Of a DNA stretch of 64,000 bases, positions 1-10,905 are shown one piece after another; the stretch's first letter is position 1, and each line of letters begins with the position of its first letter. Position numbers and translations under genes: made by a program. The stretch is from Mytilus edulis (taxonomy: Eukaryota; Mollusca; Bivalvia; Mytilida; Mytilidae). The DNA lies in assembly GCF_963676685.1 (NCBI RefSeq), contig NC_092354.1:23220193-23284192 (forward strand), in the 5' to 3' direction. Below the pieces are notes generated by a model. The model was not told where the DNA came from and made no database searches. It worked only from the letters and a program-made list of their open reading frames with translations.

Positions 1-748
1 TTTAAATCTTTTTTCGTCTCTCTCATTGAGTCCATTAACTTCAAGAGTTCGTAACTGTTGCATCCAAAATCACTTTCTCTTTTGTCTTCCTTGTTAATCC
101 CGATGTTGATTTCCTTAATGATTTAAAATGTGACGTTTTCAAAATCATGTCATGCTCTTGAAAGGTGTCTTGTAAGAATGTAGGACAGAAAGTTACAGGA
201 CAAGTATTATCCATTAGATACACTTGACGGAAGAAACTTATGTCATTGTACCATAAGTGTCAATTTTTTTTTCTACTGTCCCTCTGGTATCTTGCGTCCC
301 TCTTTTATACACCGACAAATTCTTTTATAAAGGCGGTAAATCCTTATAACTATTTAAAATAAAAGATACGAAATTGTATTTTCCTAATCTTAACCTCTAT
401 CACATATATTGTGTATTTGACATTGAATATTGGCCTCGGGCATGGTTATATTTCTTGGTAAGCGCAACAAAATGTACTTTCATTTAAATCTGATAAAAAA
501 AACTACAAGAGTATTTGCATCAATTTGTCTTTACAACAATTTTTTAATTTAATAATTAACATAAAATTCAACAAACATCATTTTCGGTGCGGTGTTTTTG
601 TATGGTGTACAAATCAATGATCTACATTGTTTAAATATTATGGTTGTCTATAGTTGCTTGTATTTCAATGAACCTGACCAAATACCCGACTGATATATGT
701 ACAATAAGTCAATCACATCTTAGTGATAACCATTAATCGTAGTATACA
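1..748. other. No gene seen
   Basis: AT-rich sequence without a convincing coding frame. The short minus-strand frame at 41-223 has no recognisable domain. A GGACAGAAAGTTACAGGACA-like string near 181-200 recurs, slightly changed, near 43248-43267, so this part is probably dispersed repeat. Confidence 0.5.
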
Positions 749-821
749 AAAAGGCAACAGTAGTATACCGATGTTCAAAACTCGTAAATCGATAGAAAAA
801 AAAACAAGGGGGGGGGGGGGG
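749..821 (-). repeat. Dispersed mussel repeat fragment plus poly-G run
   Basis: Positions 749-800 are close to the reverse complement of 7885-7945, sharing the core GGCAACAGTAGTATACC and the flanking TTTACGAGTTTTGAACA on the opposite strand. A run of 14 G follows at 808-821. I recognise the core as a very common mussel repeat; the copy number is not tested here. Confidence 0.6.
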
Positions 822-984
822 CATACCTTATTCCTGTTGTTGATGACTTTTGGGTGCAACACCAGGCTGATCCTTATGAATATCAAGGAAAATACGTGAT
901 TGTTATGCCCCACCTACGTTAGTAGAGAGGCATTATGTTTTCTGGTCTGTGCGTCCTTCCGTCTGTTCGTCCCTGGACATTTGA

Positions 985-3646
985 CAATTTCCGTGGTTTG
1001 GGTTGGACAACCAGACGAGTGAAGTATTGTCAACTTATCAGTCACAAGAACAAGTTAGTTAGACAAGATTGGTGTCTTAATGCATTGGACAAAAAAGAGA
1101 CATTTCAAAATGTCATTTTCACCGATGAAACATCCGTTGAGATAGGGTCTGATGGCAGACTTTTCTTCCACAAACCAAATTCAGCTCTTCAGTGCCATCC
1201 AGCAAAGAGACCTAAACCAAAACATTCTTATAAAGTAATTAATATTAACCTAAAATGTGTCTTTCCCTATTCTACATGTGACTCTGAATTGATATATGAT
1301 AGTTATTTTGTTTTTCTTCTCTATTGTTTATTTTGGAATGTAAAAAGTTGATATTCTATACATGTATATAGGTGAACTATATTTGTTGTATGGAAGAGCT
1401 GTACGTGTCTACCTGGCATGGTTTATCTGCCCATGACCTCATTTTCATGGTTCTGTACTCAATGTTTAGTTTATGTGACAGTTGTAATAAAGCTTTATTT
1501 TTAGGACGATCAACATAATATCAATAATTTACAGTAAAGAAGACGAGACATTTCAGCGTGTCTCTCATGTTTAGCACGAGTCTTTCCTTTAAAATTATAT
1601 ATGTTTTCAGTTGATATTATTTTTTAAGAATTTTGTTATTTGGTAATAGTGACTCCAAGACTAGTGGACATGTCTTGTTCATTACCCTGTGTACACAGAA
1701 CATGCATGAACATATCTTTATTGAGTTCATTCAGTTGAAAATTATCATGTTTTACTGATTATTAGAGATGGACACGTTAACAACTTCAAAGAAATCCTTA
1801 ACATGGGGTATTTGAAAATTATGCTGCTCATCTCTAAAAGGAGTAGGTTCAGTAAGACCCCTTTTTGGCCCCAAAATATAGCAGTTTTAGAAAATTGTGA
1901 AAATGTAATCGTTTAGATATTTATTGAAAAGTAGAATGTTTCTGCTACATAAATATGGGCTGTTTTTGACAATACAATGCACATGTATCGGGTACTAGCA
2001 TTATTAAGTCATGCTAAATTACTGAAATTTTCACAATTGTAGCATTTTAGTTAAATTGTAGACGGTTTCCGTCTTAAATGAAAGTGGCCGCATTCGTGTT
2101 CATTCATAATATTGAAATGTAAGTTGTATTTGATGATAATACATAATATATATAAAAGTTTAGGATGAACACGGATGCGGCCACTTTCATTTTTGACAAA
2201 AACCATCTGAAAAGTGACGATTTTTGGCATATTTGATAGATTTTTCATATTTAAGCTTGAATTGGAGCGTTTTTAATGACTTAATAAGTTAAAATCTTTC
2301 ACATAAACTAATTGAATCAATTGAAAGAGTCAAAATCTTTCACATAAACTAATTGAATCAATTGAAATAGACTCTTAAGTGTTTATAAAGTGTCTAAAAT
2401 CTGTCGTTAGATGGACTTGAAAATTGAGGCCGAAATCGGCTCTTACCGGACCTACTCCTTTGATACCAAAGCACTTAATGTATTAATATTTTAAATTTGT
2501 TCAAGGTTCACGTTTGGGCAGGAACATCTTACAGAGGGAGAACGAACCTTTGTGTTTTCAATGGAAATAATGGACTCAGTGATATACCAGAAAATTTTAA
2601 AGGACAATTTTATTCCATTTGTGCAACAGCGTTTTCCTGATGGTTACAGACTTTACCAGTCAAGTTTTATTTTTCTACAAACCTTAATTTAAAAGAATTC
2701 TGAACAAATTTATAATCTTATTCCAAATGTTTCATGCAAATTAGACAACAAAATGATTTTTTCCTGGTAATCCCTTCATTTGCCCATAGGTCACTAGTAC
2801 ACTCCTGTTTCAAAGATGTTATAGAAAACACACATATTTTTATTTGACCTCAACTTTCCTTGTGGACTTCTTTTTTTTGTTCTTTTTTCTCGTGTTTATA
2901 ATTCGATATGTTATGAACTGTTCACATTGTGGGTCAAATAACTAATTGTGTGCATACGTGACGTCTAAGATTGAAAGACATGAATTGACTTGTAAACCAG
3001 TATTAATTAAATAAATACATCAAATGTTTGTGCCTTTTTTGACAAAATATAAACAGACCAACTATTTATTTCTATCTGTTACAAAAAATTATATGAAGCT
3101 TTAATTGAATTTCAAAAGTCCTTGATTTGAATACTCATAACACTATATACCCAAACACAGCAACTATTGCATACTAAACTGAGTTCAAACTGACCAGAAT
3201 TGTTCGCTGTCAGTTACAGAGCAATATCATAGACTATTCATTTCCTGGACATGCTAGGTGTCTGATCATGTGGTGGCATACATGTACATTTGTGTTTGGA
3301 ATATCAGTATGCACTTCATAACTAATGCTTTATTATGTTTTGTAGGACAATGACAAAAAATACGTCAAAAAGTACCAACAAATGGATGGAAGAGAATGAC
3401 ATCATGAACAATGTTATGGAAACACCAGCATCATCTCCTGACCTAAATCCTATTGAAAATGTATGGTCCACATTCAAAAATTATATGGAGACAGTTGTTA
3501 AGCCAAAGAAGAAAGCCGAGTTAATTGCTGGGATAAGAAAGTTTTGGTTGAATTTATCTGCAACTGCCTGTGGAAAGTACATTGACCATATTCACCGTGT
3601 TATTCCAAATGTGGTTTTGGATGAGGGAGCTCCCTCTGGATTTTGA
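985..3646 (+). pseudogene. Tc1/mariner (IS630-like) transposase pseudogene with two introns
   Basis: The family encodes a DDE transposase that cuts and pastes DNA. Exon 1 (to 1234) carries the first catalytic aspartate in FTDETSVEIG. Exon 2 (2506-2658) reads VHVWAGTSYRGRTN and then, one base out of frame, the region before the second aspartate. Exon 3 (3346-3646) carries the C-terminal SPDLNPIENVW motif with the final acidic residue. Intron 1 (1235-2505) joins HSYK to VHVWAG in phase with GT-AG ends; intron 2 (2659-3345) is also GT-AG. Lesions: a one-base insertion in exon 2 near 2565, and a join that turns the expected Q-D-N-D region into QTMT, losing the second aspartate. The DNA-binding N-terminus is absent. 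It is dead as an enzyme. The introns are unusual for such a transposase and suggest a once host-like gene. Confidence 0.75.
1837..2461. mobile_element. MITE, copy A, with internal hairpin
   Basis: The ends are inverted repeats of about 25 bp (AAAGGAGTAGGT at the left, its complement ACCTACTCCTTT at the right). A second copy lies at 9253-9837. Inside, 2079-2103 and 2165-2189 are complementary at 24 of 25 positions (core GTGGCCGCATTCGTGTTCAT), giving a stem within a stem. About 40 bp is tandemly doubled at 2289-2368. There is no transposase and no clear target duplication. The copy lies entirely inside intron 1 of the Tc1-like pseudogene. Confidence 0.75.
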
Positions 3647-3979
3647 AGATTACAATCATCATGAGTTGCCTGTGCAAGAACCAAAATGTGTACAGTTGAA
3701 CATTATAACTTCATTTATAAATGAATTGTCAATGTTGTAGTCGTGATAAAGATGACGTGTATGCTTTTAGTGCCTGGTAAACTCTGGATATATGTTTGGT
3801 TAGGAACATGTAATATTGCAACAAAAGAAGGGAATTTTATCCCTAACCTCAGAAAATAATCAAGCTGTGCTAAATATTACACACTTTTTTCAAGAATTTT
3901 CAACATTTATCTAAAAGTATCCTGAATATAAATTAACTTTCTTGAAACACCAGTTCTCTCTATTGGAGCCTTTAACTAA

Positions 3980-4315
3980 TCACGAAATAACCCAGATCCA
4001 AACATTTTCAAAAACCAGGACCGTAAACTCCAAGATGAAATATATGAGCTCAACTCCTGTATTCGCTATACAAGCACAACAATAAATTCACATTCTCCAC
4101 AATTTTCAAGTGATCTATACCGTCGATCAAATTACAGACGAGGAAACAACCATCGCACCCCTGCAGCAAGGGCATTTTATAACTTCTCTCTCTACCAGGA
4201 CGGTATACATCCAGAAAAAATGTTGGCTGAAGTTTGGCTCCGCAAAATACTGAAACACAGCGAGACCAACTCATATATAATTCACAACTCATATATAATT
4301 CAAAATACATTGTAG
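3980..4315 (+). pseudogene. SGNH-hydrolase-like C-terminal fragment
   Basis: An open frame without an early ATG ends at a TAG at 4313. It reads ...RAFYNFSLYQDGIHPEKML..., where DGIH fits the D-x-x-H block holding the catalytic Asp and His of SGNH-type esterases, followed by an amphipathic helix (LAEVWLRKIL). Such domains occur in mussel retroelement ORFs, so this is more likely a transposon remnant than a host enzyme. The upstream SGNH blocks are missing. An 18-bp tandem doubling (ACTCATATATAATTCA) lies at the 3' end. A functional gene is unlikely. Confidence 0.4.
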
Positions 4316-4339
4316 TACAGCTAACCAACTCAAGTTCGC

Positions 4340-4460
4340 TGTTTGACCAAGTCAGTGTGGGTTTTTTCTACGCTATACTTGGTTGATAGTTTTTACCATA
4401 ATAATATCATCAGAGCTCTGTTGAACCAAGTCAGTGTGGGTGTTTTTCTACGCTATACTA
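4340..4460. repeat. Two-copy tandem repeat, about 78 bp
   Basis: The string CCAAGTCAGTGTGGGT with TTCTACGCTATACT appears twice, 78 bp apart. Each copy contains ACCAAGT...ACTTGGT-like dyad symmetry. Function unknown. Confidence 0.6.
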
Positions 4461-5262
4461 GGTTGGCAGTAGCACCTTTGGGAAAATAACCTAAAGACAA
4501 CAACTCGACTATCCACCTAAACTTCAAAACAAGTAAAAAAAAATTCATAATGTATTCTGTATTTTTTTTATAAAACTGCAATTAACAGTGTTGAGAAATT
4601 GATAATTTAGTAAAGATTCATTGTTTATTGCGTTAAATGGGATAGATAAATCATTTTTAGTGATGACTTTTGTTCAGTGCATCGTGTCTTGTAAACAATT
4701 GATCACTTCCGGTTCTGCTTCACTACCTGCATGTGGCCTGTGGAGGCAAAACGATGTTGTTAATCATACAGTATGCAGCTGTTATCAAAGAAATTCTTGT
4801 TGTGTTCTTTACTAATGTTACTCTACAGACACAACTAAAGCTAAGTGTGTGTCACAGAGATGTAAAATATCATTTGAAATTAGCTTTTGGACTGAAAAGT
4901 ATCGCTCTGTACAAAATACTACAACTAACAACTGAAGAAAGCAGACTTGTTTATAGTGTTATCCCACAGAGAATGGATGTTAACTATTTATATTTCACTC
5001 GGAGTATAAACACCACACTGTTACAAACTTAGTATAGAGTTTCAACAAGGTAATTAAAAGTTACAAATGGAAACTTGACATGAGGATGAAGACAAAATAC
5101 AGACAGTCAGAGGCCTTTTCATCATTGTTCATAGCCAAAGGAGCCTGAAGGAATACAAAATACTTCTCCCAGTTGATATTGGTACGTTTAACATTATGAT
5201 TACTTTTTTTTCATGAAATGCGGAATAAAAGTACATTCATAAAATAGGATATTTTTATTTTA
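4461..5262. other. No supported gene
   Basis: Two overlapping plus-strand frames (4621-4815 and 4733-5032) have no recognisable domain and no splice context. I regard them as chance. Confidence 0.4.
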
Positions 5263-5499
5263 TGGATTGATTGATTGATTGTTGGTTGCTTTACGCCGCA
5301 TTAGCACAAAAAGGCTATATCGCGGCGAGAGCTAATTCGAATATTTTTACAATTTAAAGCATATTTTTAAAATAAGACAAAAAGTCCTTCAATATACTAA
5401 AATTCTAGACTAAAGCAAATTGATTATTTACAAATAAAAATCAATATGAGTAAAATAACGTGATAGAAAATTAAAAACGACTTAAATATAATAACATTT

Positions 5500-6072
5500 T
5501 TATATTCTATAATAAATTCCAATTTCTTTTAAAAATGCAACAATATTTGTAAATGGAACATTATTAAATAAATCATACATATTATTGACATTGAAATGCT
5601 TCTTACGAATATCAGCAAAGTCAATACAATTAATTAAAACATGTTTAATAGTATACTTGCAGTTGCAAGGTACACATTGTGGTTCATCTTCATTTTTAAA
5701 AAGATACTCGTGTGTTATTCTAGTATGACCAATACGACATCTAGTAATAACACACTGATCTTTTCTGCACATAAAATTATTAAAAGGTTTACCTATATTA
5801 GGTTTAATTTCATGTAATTTATTATCATCTGTTTTACTCCATTCATTTTTTAAAATATTAAACACATATTCTCTAATATTAGATTTAAAATCAGTATATG
5901 GTATATCACAGTTAGATAAAGGGTCACCCAGGGCATGCTTTGCCTCGAGGTCTACAGCTGTGTTTCCAAGGATTCCAACATGACTCGGAACCCATAGAAA
6001 TATCATTTCTTTCAGAAGAATTTTCAAATTCCTCATTACATATAAAATTTGGAGAATTGTTGGGTTTTTAAT
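5500..6072 (-). pseudogene. LINE RNase H C-terminal half and zinc-binding tail
   Basis: This continues the LINE ORF after the insertion. It contains the RNase H segment LWVPSHVGILGNTAVD (catalytic His and Asp), then a C-terminal cysteine/histidine module (CVPCNCKYTIKHVLINC) of the CCHC type usual at the end of LINE ORF2. The frame is open back to about 6072, where NPTILQILYVM precedes the first ATG. Neighbour 6357-7520 is the upstream half of the same ORF. Confidence 0.85.
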
Positions 6073-6097
6073 TTTAGTATTTTGTATGGCATGAAAA

Positions 6098-6359
6098 TAC
6101 GGATTTTTTTATGTTATTAAAATTTGCTGTTACAAAATGATAGAAATTATTATAAATTAAGGAATGTATCTCCCTCATGCAAAGCTCTGATTCCTTTCAC
6201 GGATTTGGCTATACTTTTTGGACCTTTTGGATTATAGCTCTTCATCTTTTATATAAGTTTTGGATTTCAAATATTTTGGCCACGAGCATCACTGAAGAGA
6301 CATGTATTGTCGAAATGCGCATCTGGTGCAAGAAAATTGATACCGTTAATTTTATTTTA
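6098..6359 (+). mobile_element. Short retro-insert splitting the LINE RNase H domain
   Basis: About 262 bp interrupts the LINE ORF. The two flanks carry a 14-15-bp imperfect duplication (TTGTATGGCATGAAAA at 6082 and TTGTAAGCATGAAAG at 6360), the signature of a retrotransposed insert. The interior (GGCTATACTTTTTGGACC..., GCGCATCTGGTGCAAGAAAA) matches what I recognise as a common mussel repeat. The open frame at 6177-6365 is incidental. Confidence 0.7.
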
Positions 6360-7520
6360 TTGTAAGCATGAAAGTGAATCAGAACATATAATAAATTTGG
6401 ATTTATCTGAAGAAGCAATAAATTTCAAAGCCAAAATTATTGCTTCTGCTTCAGCAGTAAAGATGGATGCATCAGATGGCAAACGGAGAGTTGCAGCTCT
6501 GTCCCCGAAGACAGCAGCAGATGCAACTCTGTCGCCATCTTTTGATCCATCAGTATGGACGGTTGAAAAATCTGGATACTTGGCTTTAATTTCAGCATAG
6601 TGTTGCTGAATTAAAAGAGGATTTGTTTTATTTTTATTGTGTTCACGGAGATCAAATATCATTTTTGGTTTGGGAAGTTCCCATGGAGGACATTTGCAAA
6701 TTTTAACTTGAGCAACAGATTTTAAATCAAAAGAAGCTAAATGTGGTTTTAAACGTATACCTAACGGAGGAATTTTATTTTCATGTTTTGCAAAAATATC
6801 TTCATAAATCGGATTAAAAACACAGCTGTAGGCAGGATTATCTGAATAGGCTTTTAGTTTGACAGCATATTGAAGTCCAAGCTTCAAACGTCTGTCCGAG
6901 AGTGAGTGCTCATCAGCCTCTACATACAGACTCTCAACTGGTGAGGTTTTAAATGCGCCAAGACAGAGACGAAGACCCTGGTGATGCACATCATCAGGAA
7001 TCTGTATGTAGGACTTCCTTGCAGAGCCATACACTATAGAGCCATAATCTAGTTTAGATCTAACTAGAGATCTATATAAATTGAGTAAAATGTTGCGATC
7101 AGCACCCCAGTCAGTGCTGCCGACAACTTTTAAAATATCTAAAGCTTTTAAACATCTCGATTTTACCATTTTGATATGTGGTAGAAAGGTTAACTTTTTA
7201 TCGAAAATTAACCCAAGAAATTTGGTCTCATCAACCATTTTAATTGGGTTGCCGTACAAAGTGAGTTCTGGATCAAGATGCAATTTCCTTTTGTTACAAA
7301 AATGCATTCCGACCGTTTTTGACGTGGAAAATTTAAAACCATTTTCCGAGGCCCATTTTTCAATTCTTCCAAGACATAATTGTAATTGTCTTTCTATGTT
7401 ATTCATATTTTTGCCTCTGTAACATATTAAAAAATCATCAACGTACAATGAACCTTCAATATTACTTTTTAAAACTTCAACAAGGCTGTTGATTTTAAGA
7501 CTAAATAATGTAACAGATAA
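6357..7520 (-). pseudogene. LINE reverse transcriptase C-terminus and RNase H N-terminal half
   Basis: The frame is open from about 7520 to 6357. The RT active-site motif YVDDFLI lies near the start, followed by a thumb domain (KFLGLIFDKKLTFLPHI, KLDYGSIVYGSA). RNase H motifs follow: HTDGSKDG (first Asp), AEAEAIILAL (Glu) and CSDSLSC (second Asp). The frame then runs into an inserted repeat and stops. The rest of RNase H and the C-terminus lie beyond the insertion at 5500-6072. This piece alone cannot make active protein. Confidence 0.85.
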
Positions 7521-7576
7521 AAAACGCGCGTTTCTCTACAAAAGACTCATCAGACTTTCAAAAGACTTAACTTGCA

Positions 7577-7757
7577 AAGAGCGTGGCACTATCTTTACAC
7601 TAGGCATCGGATTTAACGTCCCCCTTCTGACCGGACGTGACTGCGAACTTGACACATCCCGCACAGCCAAACGGACGCCCAACTTCGGCAAGCGTTTTAC
7701 TGCCGGTCGGGAAAAGACCAAGTGACCATATTTCTATACCCTAGTCACCCTTGGGTT
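7577..7757 (-). repeat. SINE head fragment (same family as 33880-34296)
   Basis: On the minus strand this begins CCCAAGGGTGACTAGGG and continues through the GACCGGCAGTAAAACGCTTG block to TGCCACGCTCTTTGCA, matching the complete SINE copy at 33880. The 3' half and tail are missing. The overlapping frames on both strands are not genes. Confidence 0.8.
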
Positions 7758-7950
7758 ATGTGAGTGTAACATTTTTACGTTGTGTCATTTGTTTGTGTGT
7801 GTTACATTTTAATGTGTCGTTGTCCTCCTCTTATATTTAATTCGTTTCCTCAGTTTTAGTTTGTTACCCCGATTTTGTTTTTTGTCCATATATTTACGAG
7901 TTTTGAACAGCGGTATACTACTGTTGCCTTTATTAGAAACGTTTAAAGTA
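7758..7950 (+). repeat. Dispersed mussel repeat
   Basis: The segment TTAGTTTGTTACCCCGATTTTG...GAACAGCGGTATACTACTGTTGCC shares its end with 749-800 on the opposite strand. I recognise it as abundant in mussel genomes. It directly precedes a Penelope-like fragment and may belong to that element's untranslated region. Confidence 0.6.
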
Positions 7951-8007
7951 CCACGAGCAGAAAACAACATTATTGAAGGCCGATAGGACAAAGAATGTCC
8001 CACTCAC

Positions 8008-8192
8008 TCTCATTACTAAATATAATCCAATGGCAAAAACCTTAGTAAGGTTATAAGAAAACATTGGAGCAATCTGCAAAAAGACAAACACAGTAGTGAA
8101 ATCTTCACCCAGGTGCCTATCATAGCGTATAAACGTAACAAAAATATCAAAGAATATCTTGCTAAATCAAGGAAATGGTTGGGAGACTTTTG
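8008..8192 (+). pseudogene. Penelope-like element RT C-terminal fragment
   Basis: The frames read LITKYNPMAKT, then after a one-base shift LSKVIRKHWSNLQKD, and further on VPIIAYKRNKNIKEYLAKS to a TGA at 8190. The pattern of N-P, a K-K-H-W-like block and a basic AYKRNKNI block is what I know from the region between RT and GIY-YIG endonuclease in Penelope-like elements. The RT core and the endonuclease are absent. The frameshift and the small size make it a relic. Confidence 0.5.
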
Positions 8193-8580
8193 AAAAGGGA
8201 CCCATGCTTTAATAGTATAAGCAAAAAATCCCGAAACACTGTTAGTTATGTTTTTAAATGTAGGCAACAAACTTTCATTAGAAGAAATTTATATATAAAA
8301 AAAAAAAACGGCGTTAAGTTTTGAGATTTATTACGTATGTTGGTTGAAGGAACCGCATTTAATTATAAAGTCCTTTTCGATGGTTTAGGAACAATAACAA
8401 AATTTCCAAATCGAAATACCAGATACAATAAACACTGTCTTTGACAATTTTCCAAGTTAAACACCACCACACACAGATAGGTACATGTGAATCGGTGTCA
8501 GAATACTTCAAAACGTCTCATGAATCCGAAGAAGTCAATGCTGAAACTGAAACTCTATAACAAATCTAGCAAGATGGATA
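8193..8580. other. No supported gene
   Basis: AT-rich, with an A-run near 8298-8310. I see no domain or splice-linked exon. Confidence 0.4.
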
Positions 8581-9123
8581 CAACATAAAAATCTGATGAC
8601 AGTAGTAGCTAAGAAATACAGAGTGCACAACAGGAAATGGTGCGACCAAGCTTTAGAGAGGAACAAAGCACTGAAAACAAACCAGTAGAGCAAAGTCCAA
8701 CTATTGCTAAAACAGTTGAAGAACTTAGAAGACTTGAGTAATGTGAAATATATTTTTTATACAATACAAGAAGGACTAAATTTAGCCAAGGTGACCCGTG
8801 AACTTCCACCTTAGTTAAGGCTTGAACTTTCATTTACCCCGAAGATGTTAGAGCATCCATCAAAGGAGGTTGTGAAGGACGAGATACGTTCTACTAACTT
8901 GGAGTTACGAAAGCTGGCATTATCCAAACTCTCGGGAATGAATGCAAAACACATTTTAGAAGTGTCAAAATAGCTGGACTCAAAGATGCAAGAATTGGAC
9001 GAGGAATTAGATAAGGGAGGACGTTACACAGATCGCCGAGAATTTTTTAAGATTGTCGAGGAGCTGATTGAGGAGTTTAAAGAGAAGCTCAGAAGCTCAG
9101 ACGCTACAAAGAAACTATTATAA
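8581..9123 (+). pseudogene. Eroded coding remnant, charged helical protein, unknown family
   Basis: Two plus-strand stretches have coding character. Around 8620-8740 a frame reads EMVRPSFREEQSTENKPVEQ and on to a stop. From an ATG at 8845 a second frame runs 43 codons to TAG at 8971 and continues open in the same frame to TAA at 9121 (ELDEELDKGGRYTDRREFFK, then EELIEEFKEKL). The product would be very acidic and basic, alpha-helical and probably coiled-coil. I do not recognise it; a capsid-like ORF of a lost element is one possibility. At least one in-frame stop and one frame change make it a relic. Confidence 0.35.
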
Positions 9124-9252
9124 GAAAACCAGCTCAAAGTGGATACAAACCCAAAGACAAATTTGAAAGGCAATTTTAAGTTTACTATTATTCCGATAGT
9201 GGGATTAATTTACCAGCAAGGATGGCGATCCACCGGAGGGTAGAATTTTGTG

Positions 9253-9837
9253 AAAGGAGTAGGTCCGGTAAGACCCCTTTTTGGCCCAAATATATAACAG
9301 TTTTACAAAATTGTTATAATGTTAACTTTTAGCAATTTATTGGACAGTTGAATACTTCTGCTACATAAATATGGGCTGTTTTTAATCTTGGTACCTTTGA
9401 CAACTATTTGACAATACAATGCACATCCATCGGGTTGTAGCACCATTAAATCATGCTAAATTACTGAAATTTTCAAAATTCTATCATTTTAGTTAAATTT
9501 TAGACGGTTTCCCTGTAAAACGAAAGTTGCCGCATTCGTGTTTATCCTTAAGTATTTTACGATAATACACAAAAGTTGTGGATGAACACGGATGCGGCCA
9601 CTTTCATTTTTGACTAAAAAACATCTGAAAAGTGATTTTTTTGGCATATTTTAAAGATTTTTCATATTTGAGCTTGAATCGGAGCGTTTTTAATGGCTTA
9701 ATCAGTTAAAATCTTTCACTTAAACTATTTGAATCAAGTGATATAAACACTTAAGTGTTTAAAAAGTGGTCAAAATCTTTCGTCAGATGATACTGAAATA
9801 TGAGGCCAAAATGAGTCCTTACCGGACCTACACCTTT
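9253..9837. mobile_element. MITE, copy B
   Basis: Same family as 1837-2461: it opens AAAGGAGTAGGTCCGGTAAG and closes with the inverted ACCGGACCTACACCTTT. The internal stem (GTTGCCGCATTCGTGTTTAT against ATGAACACGGATGCGGCCAC) is present but more degraded than in copy A. No transposase. Confidence 0.75.
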
Positions 9838-10504
9838 ATACTTCATGCAAATTTAGAACCATCAACCATAAATCACCCATTGACATAGGGAGATGGACAA
9901 ATATTTAGAGAGATGGACGAAATTGTAAATTATGCAACTGTCAAGATCTTGGATCTATATTATGATGTGCACAGAGATGTCAGTAAAAAGAAACAAATGT
10001 ATACCATTGTAATTGCAAAGTTTTGATAGAATAAAGATATACATAGAGACCAAATAATTGTTTATGTCCTTAGGTAAGATATTAAATGCTATTTTTTTAT
10101 TCATACTATATTCTCTTTTAATTTTAATGAGCATTAGTTATCATATAATTACTCAATAATCATTTCATTTCTTTTTCAGTAACCAGTGAAGGTTCTTACA
10201 AAGATAGATGATATTTCACTATGTTATAAAGTAAAGGGACAAAAGCTCAGAGCAGCTATATTATATACCATCAGTGCTCTTTCAACTGCTGCAAATCAAT
10301 AAACAAATGAACAATTTATTCATGATAAGGGATGCCCTTGAATTAACATTTTATAATATTTTGTGATAACTTATTGAAAATGTGAGACTCTATTTGTCAG
10401 AATTTTGAGAGTTTAAAATGATCTTGGTCTTAAACATTAAAAAAATTGATTTGACAAAAGTTGAAATGTTGAGCAAAGAACAATAACAATTCGCTAAGGA
10501 GGGA
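9838..10504. other. No supported gene
   Basis: AT-rich spacer. A polypyrimidine-AG sequence near 10170-10180 could be a splice acceptor, but no coding frame follows it. Confidence 0.4.
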
Positions 10505-10900
10505 AAAAACGGCAAAATTTCCTTAAAATTACCAATTCAGGGGCAGCAACCCAACAACAGGTTGTATGATTACACTGAAAATGTCAGGGCAGATAGATCT
10601 TGACCTGTAAAACAATTTGACCCCATGCCAGATTTGCTCTAAATGCTTTGGTTTTTGAGTTATAAGCCAAAAACTGCATTTTACCCCTATGTTCTATTTT
10701 TAGCCGTGGCGGCCATATTGGTTGGTTGACCGGGTCATCGGACACATTTTTTTAAACTAAATACCCCAATGATGATTGTGGCCAAGTTTGGTTAAATTTG
10801 GCCCAGTTGTTTCAGAGGAGAAGATTTTTGTAAAAGTTAACGACGACGGACGCAAATTGATGGGAAAAGCTCACTTGGCACTTTGGGCCAGGTGAGCAAA
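10505..10900 (+). repeat. Dispersed bivalve repeat ending in CAGGTGAGC
   Basis: The sequence from AATTCAGGGGCAGCAACCCAAC to GGCCAGGTGAGCAAAA reappears in reverse orientation, with moderate divergence, at about 23270-23760 (CAGCAACCCAACAACNGGTTG, CATAGGGGTAAAATG, GCCAAAATC). I know this as a very common mussel and oyster element. No coding capacity. Confidence 0.7.
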
Positions 10901-10905
10901 AAAAT

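Larger units (their letters stand above)
5263..7520 (-). mobile_element. 5'-truncated LINE with RNase H, 3' end at left
   Basis: This is a non-LTR retrotransposon copied by target-primed reverse transcription. On the minus strand it starts abruptly near 7520 in the middle of the reverse transcriptase. It runs through the thumb and RNase H regions to a 3' UTR (5499-5263) that ends in GCAACCAACAATCAATCA-type sequence, that is, a (CAAT)n-like tail. Endonuclease and N-terminal RT are missing, as expected of 5' truncation. The C-terminal RNase H suggests the I/R1-related group; I cannot fix the clade by eye. Confidence 0.85.

Noticed and set aside
41..223. Minus-strand 60-codon frame at the window start
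   Set aside because: It has no recognisable content and part of it coincides with a dispersed GGACAGAAAGT-type repeat.
2051..2248. Minus-strand frame of 65 codons
   Set aside because: It lies wholly within the MITE and covers its hairpin.
4621..5032. Two overlapping plus-strand frames
   Set aside because: No domain, no splice partner, and composition like the surrounding non-coding DNA.
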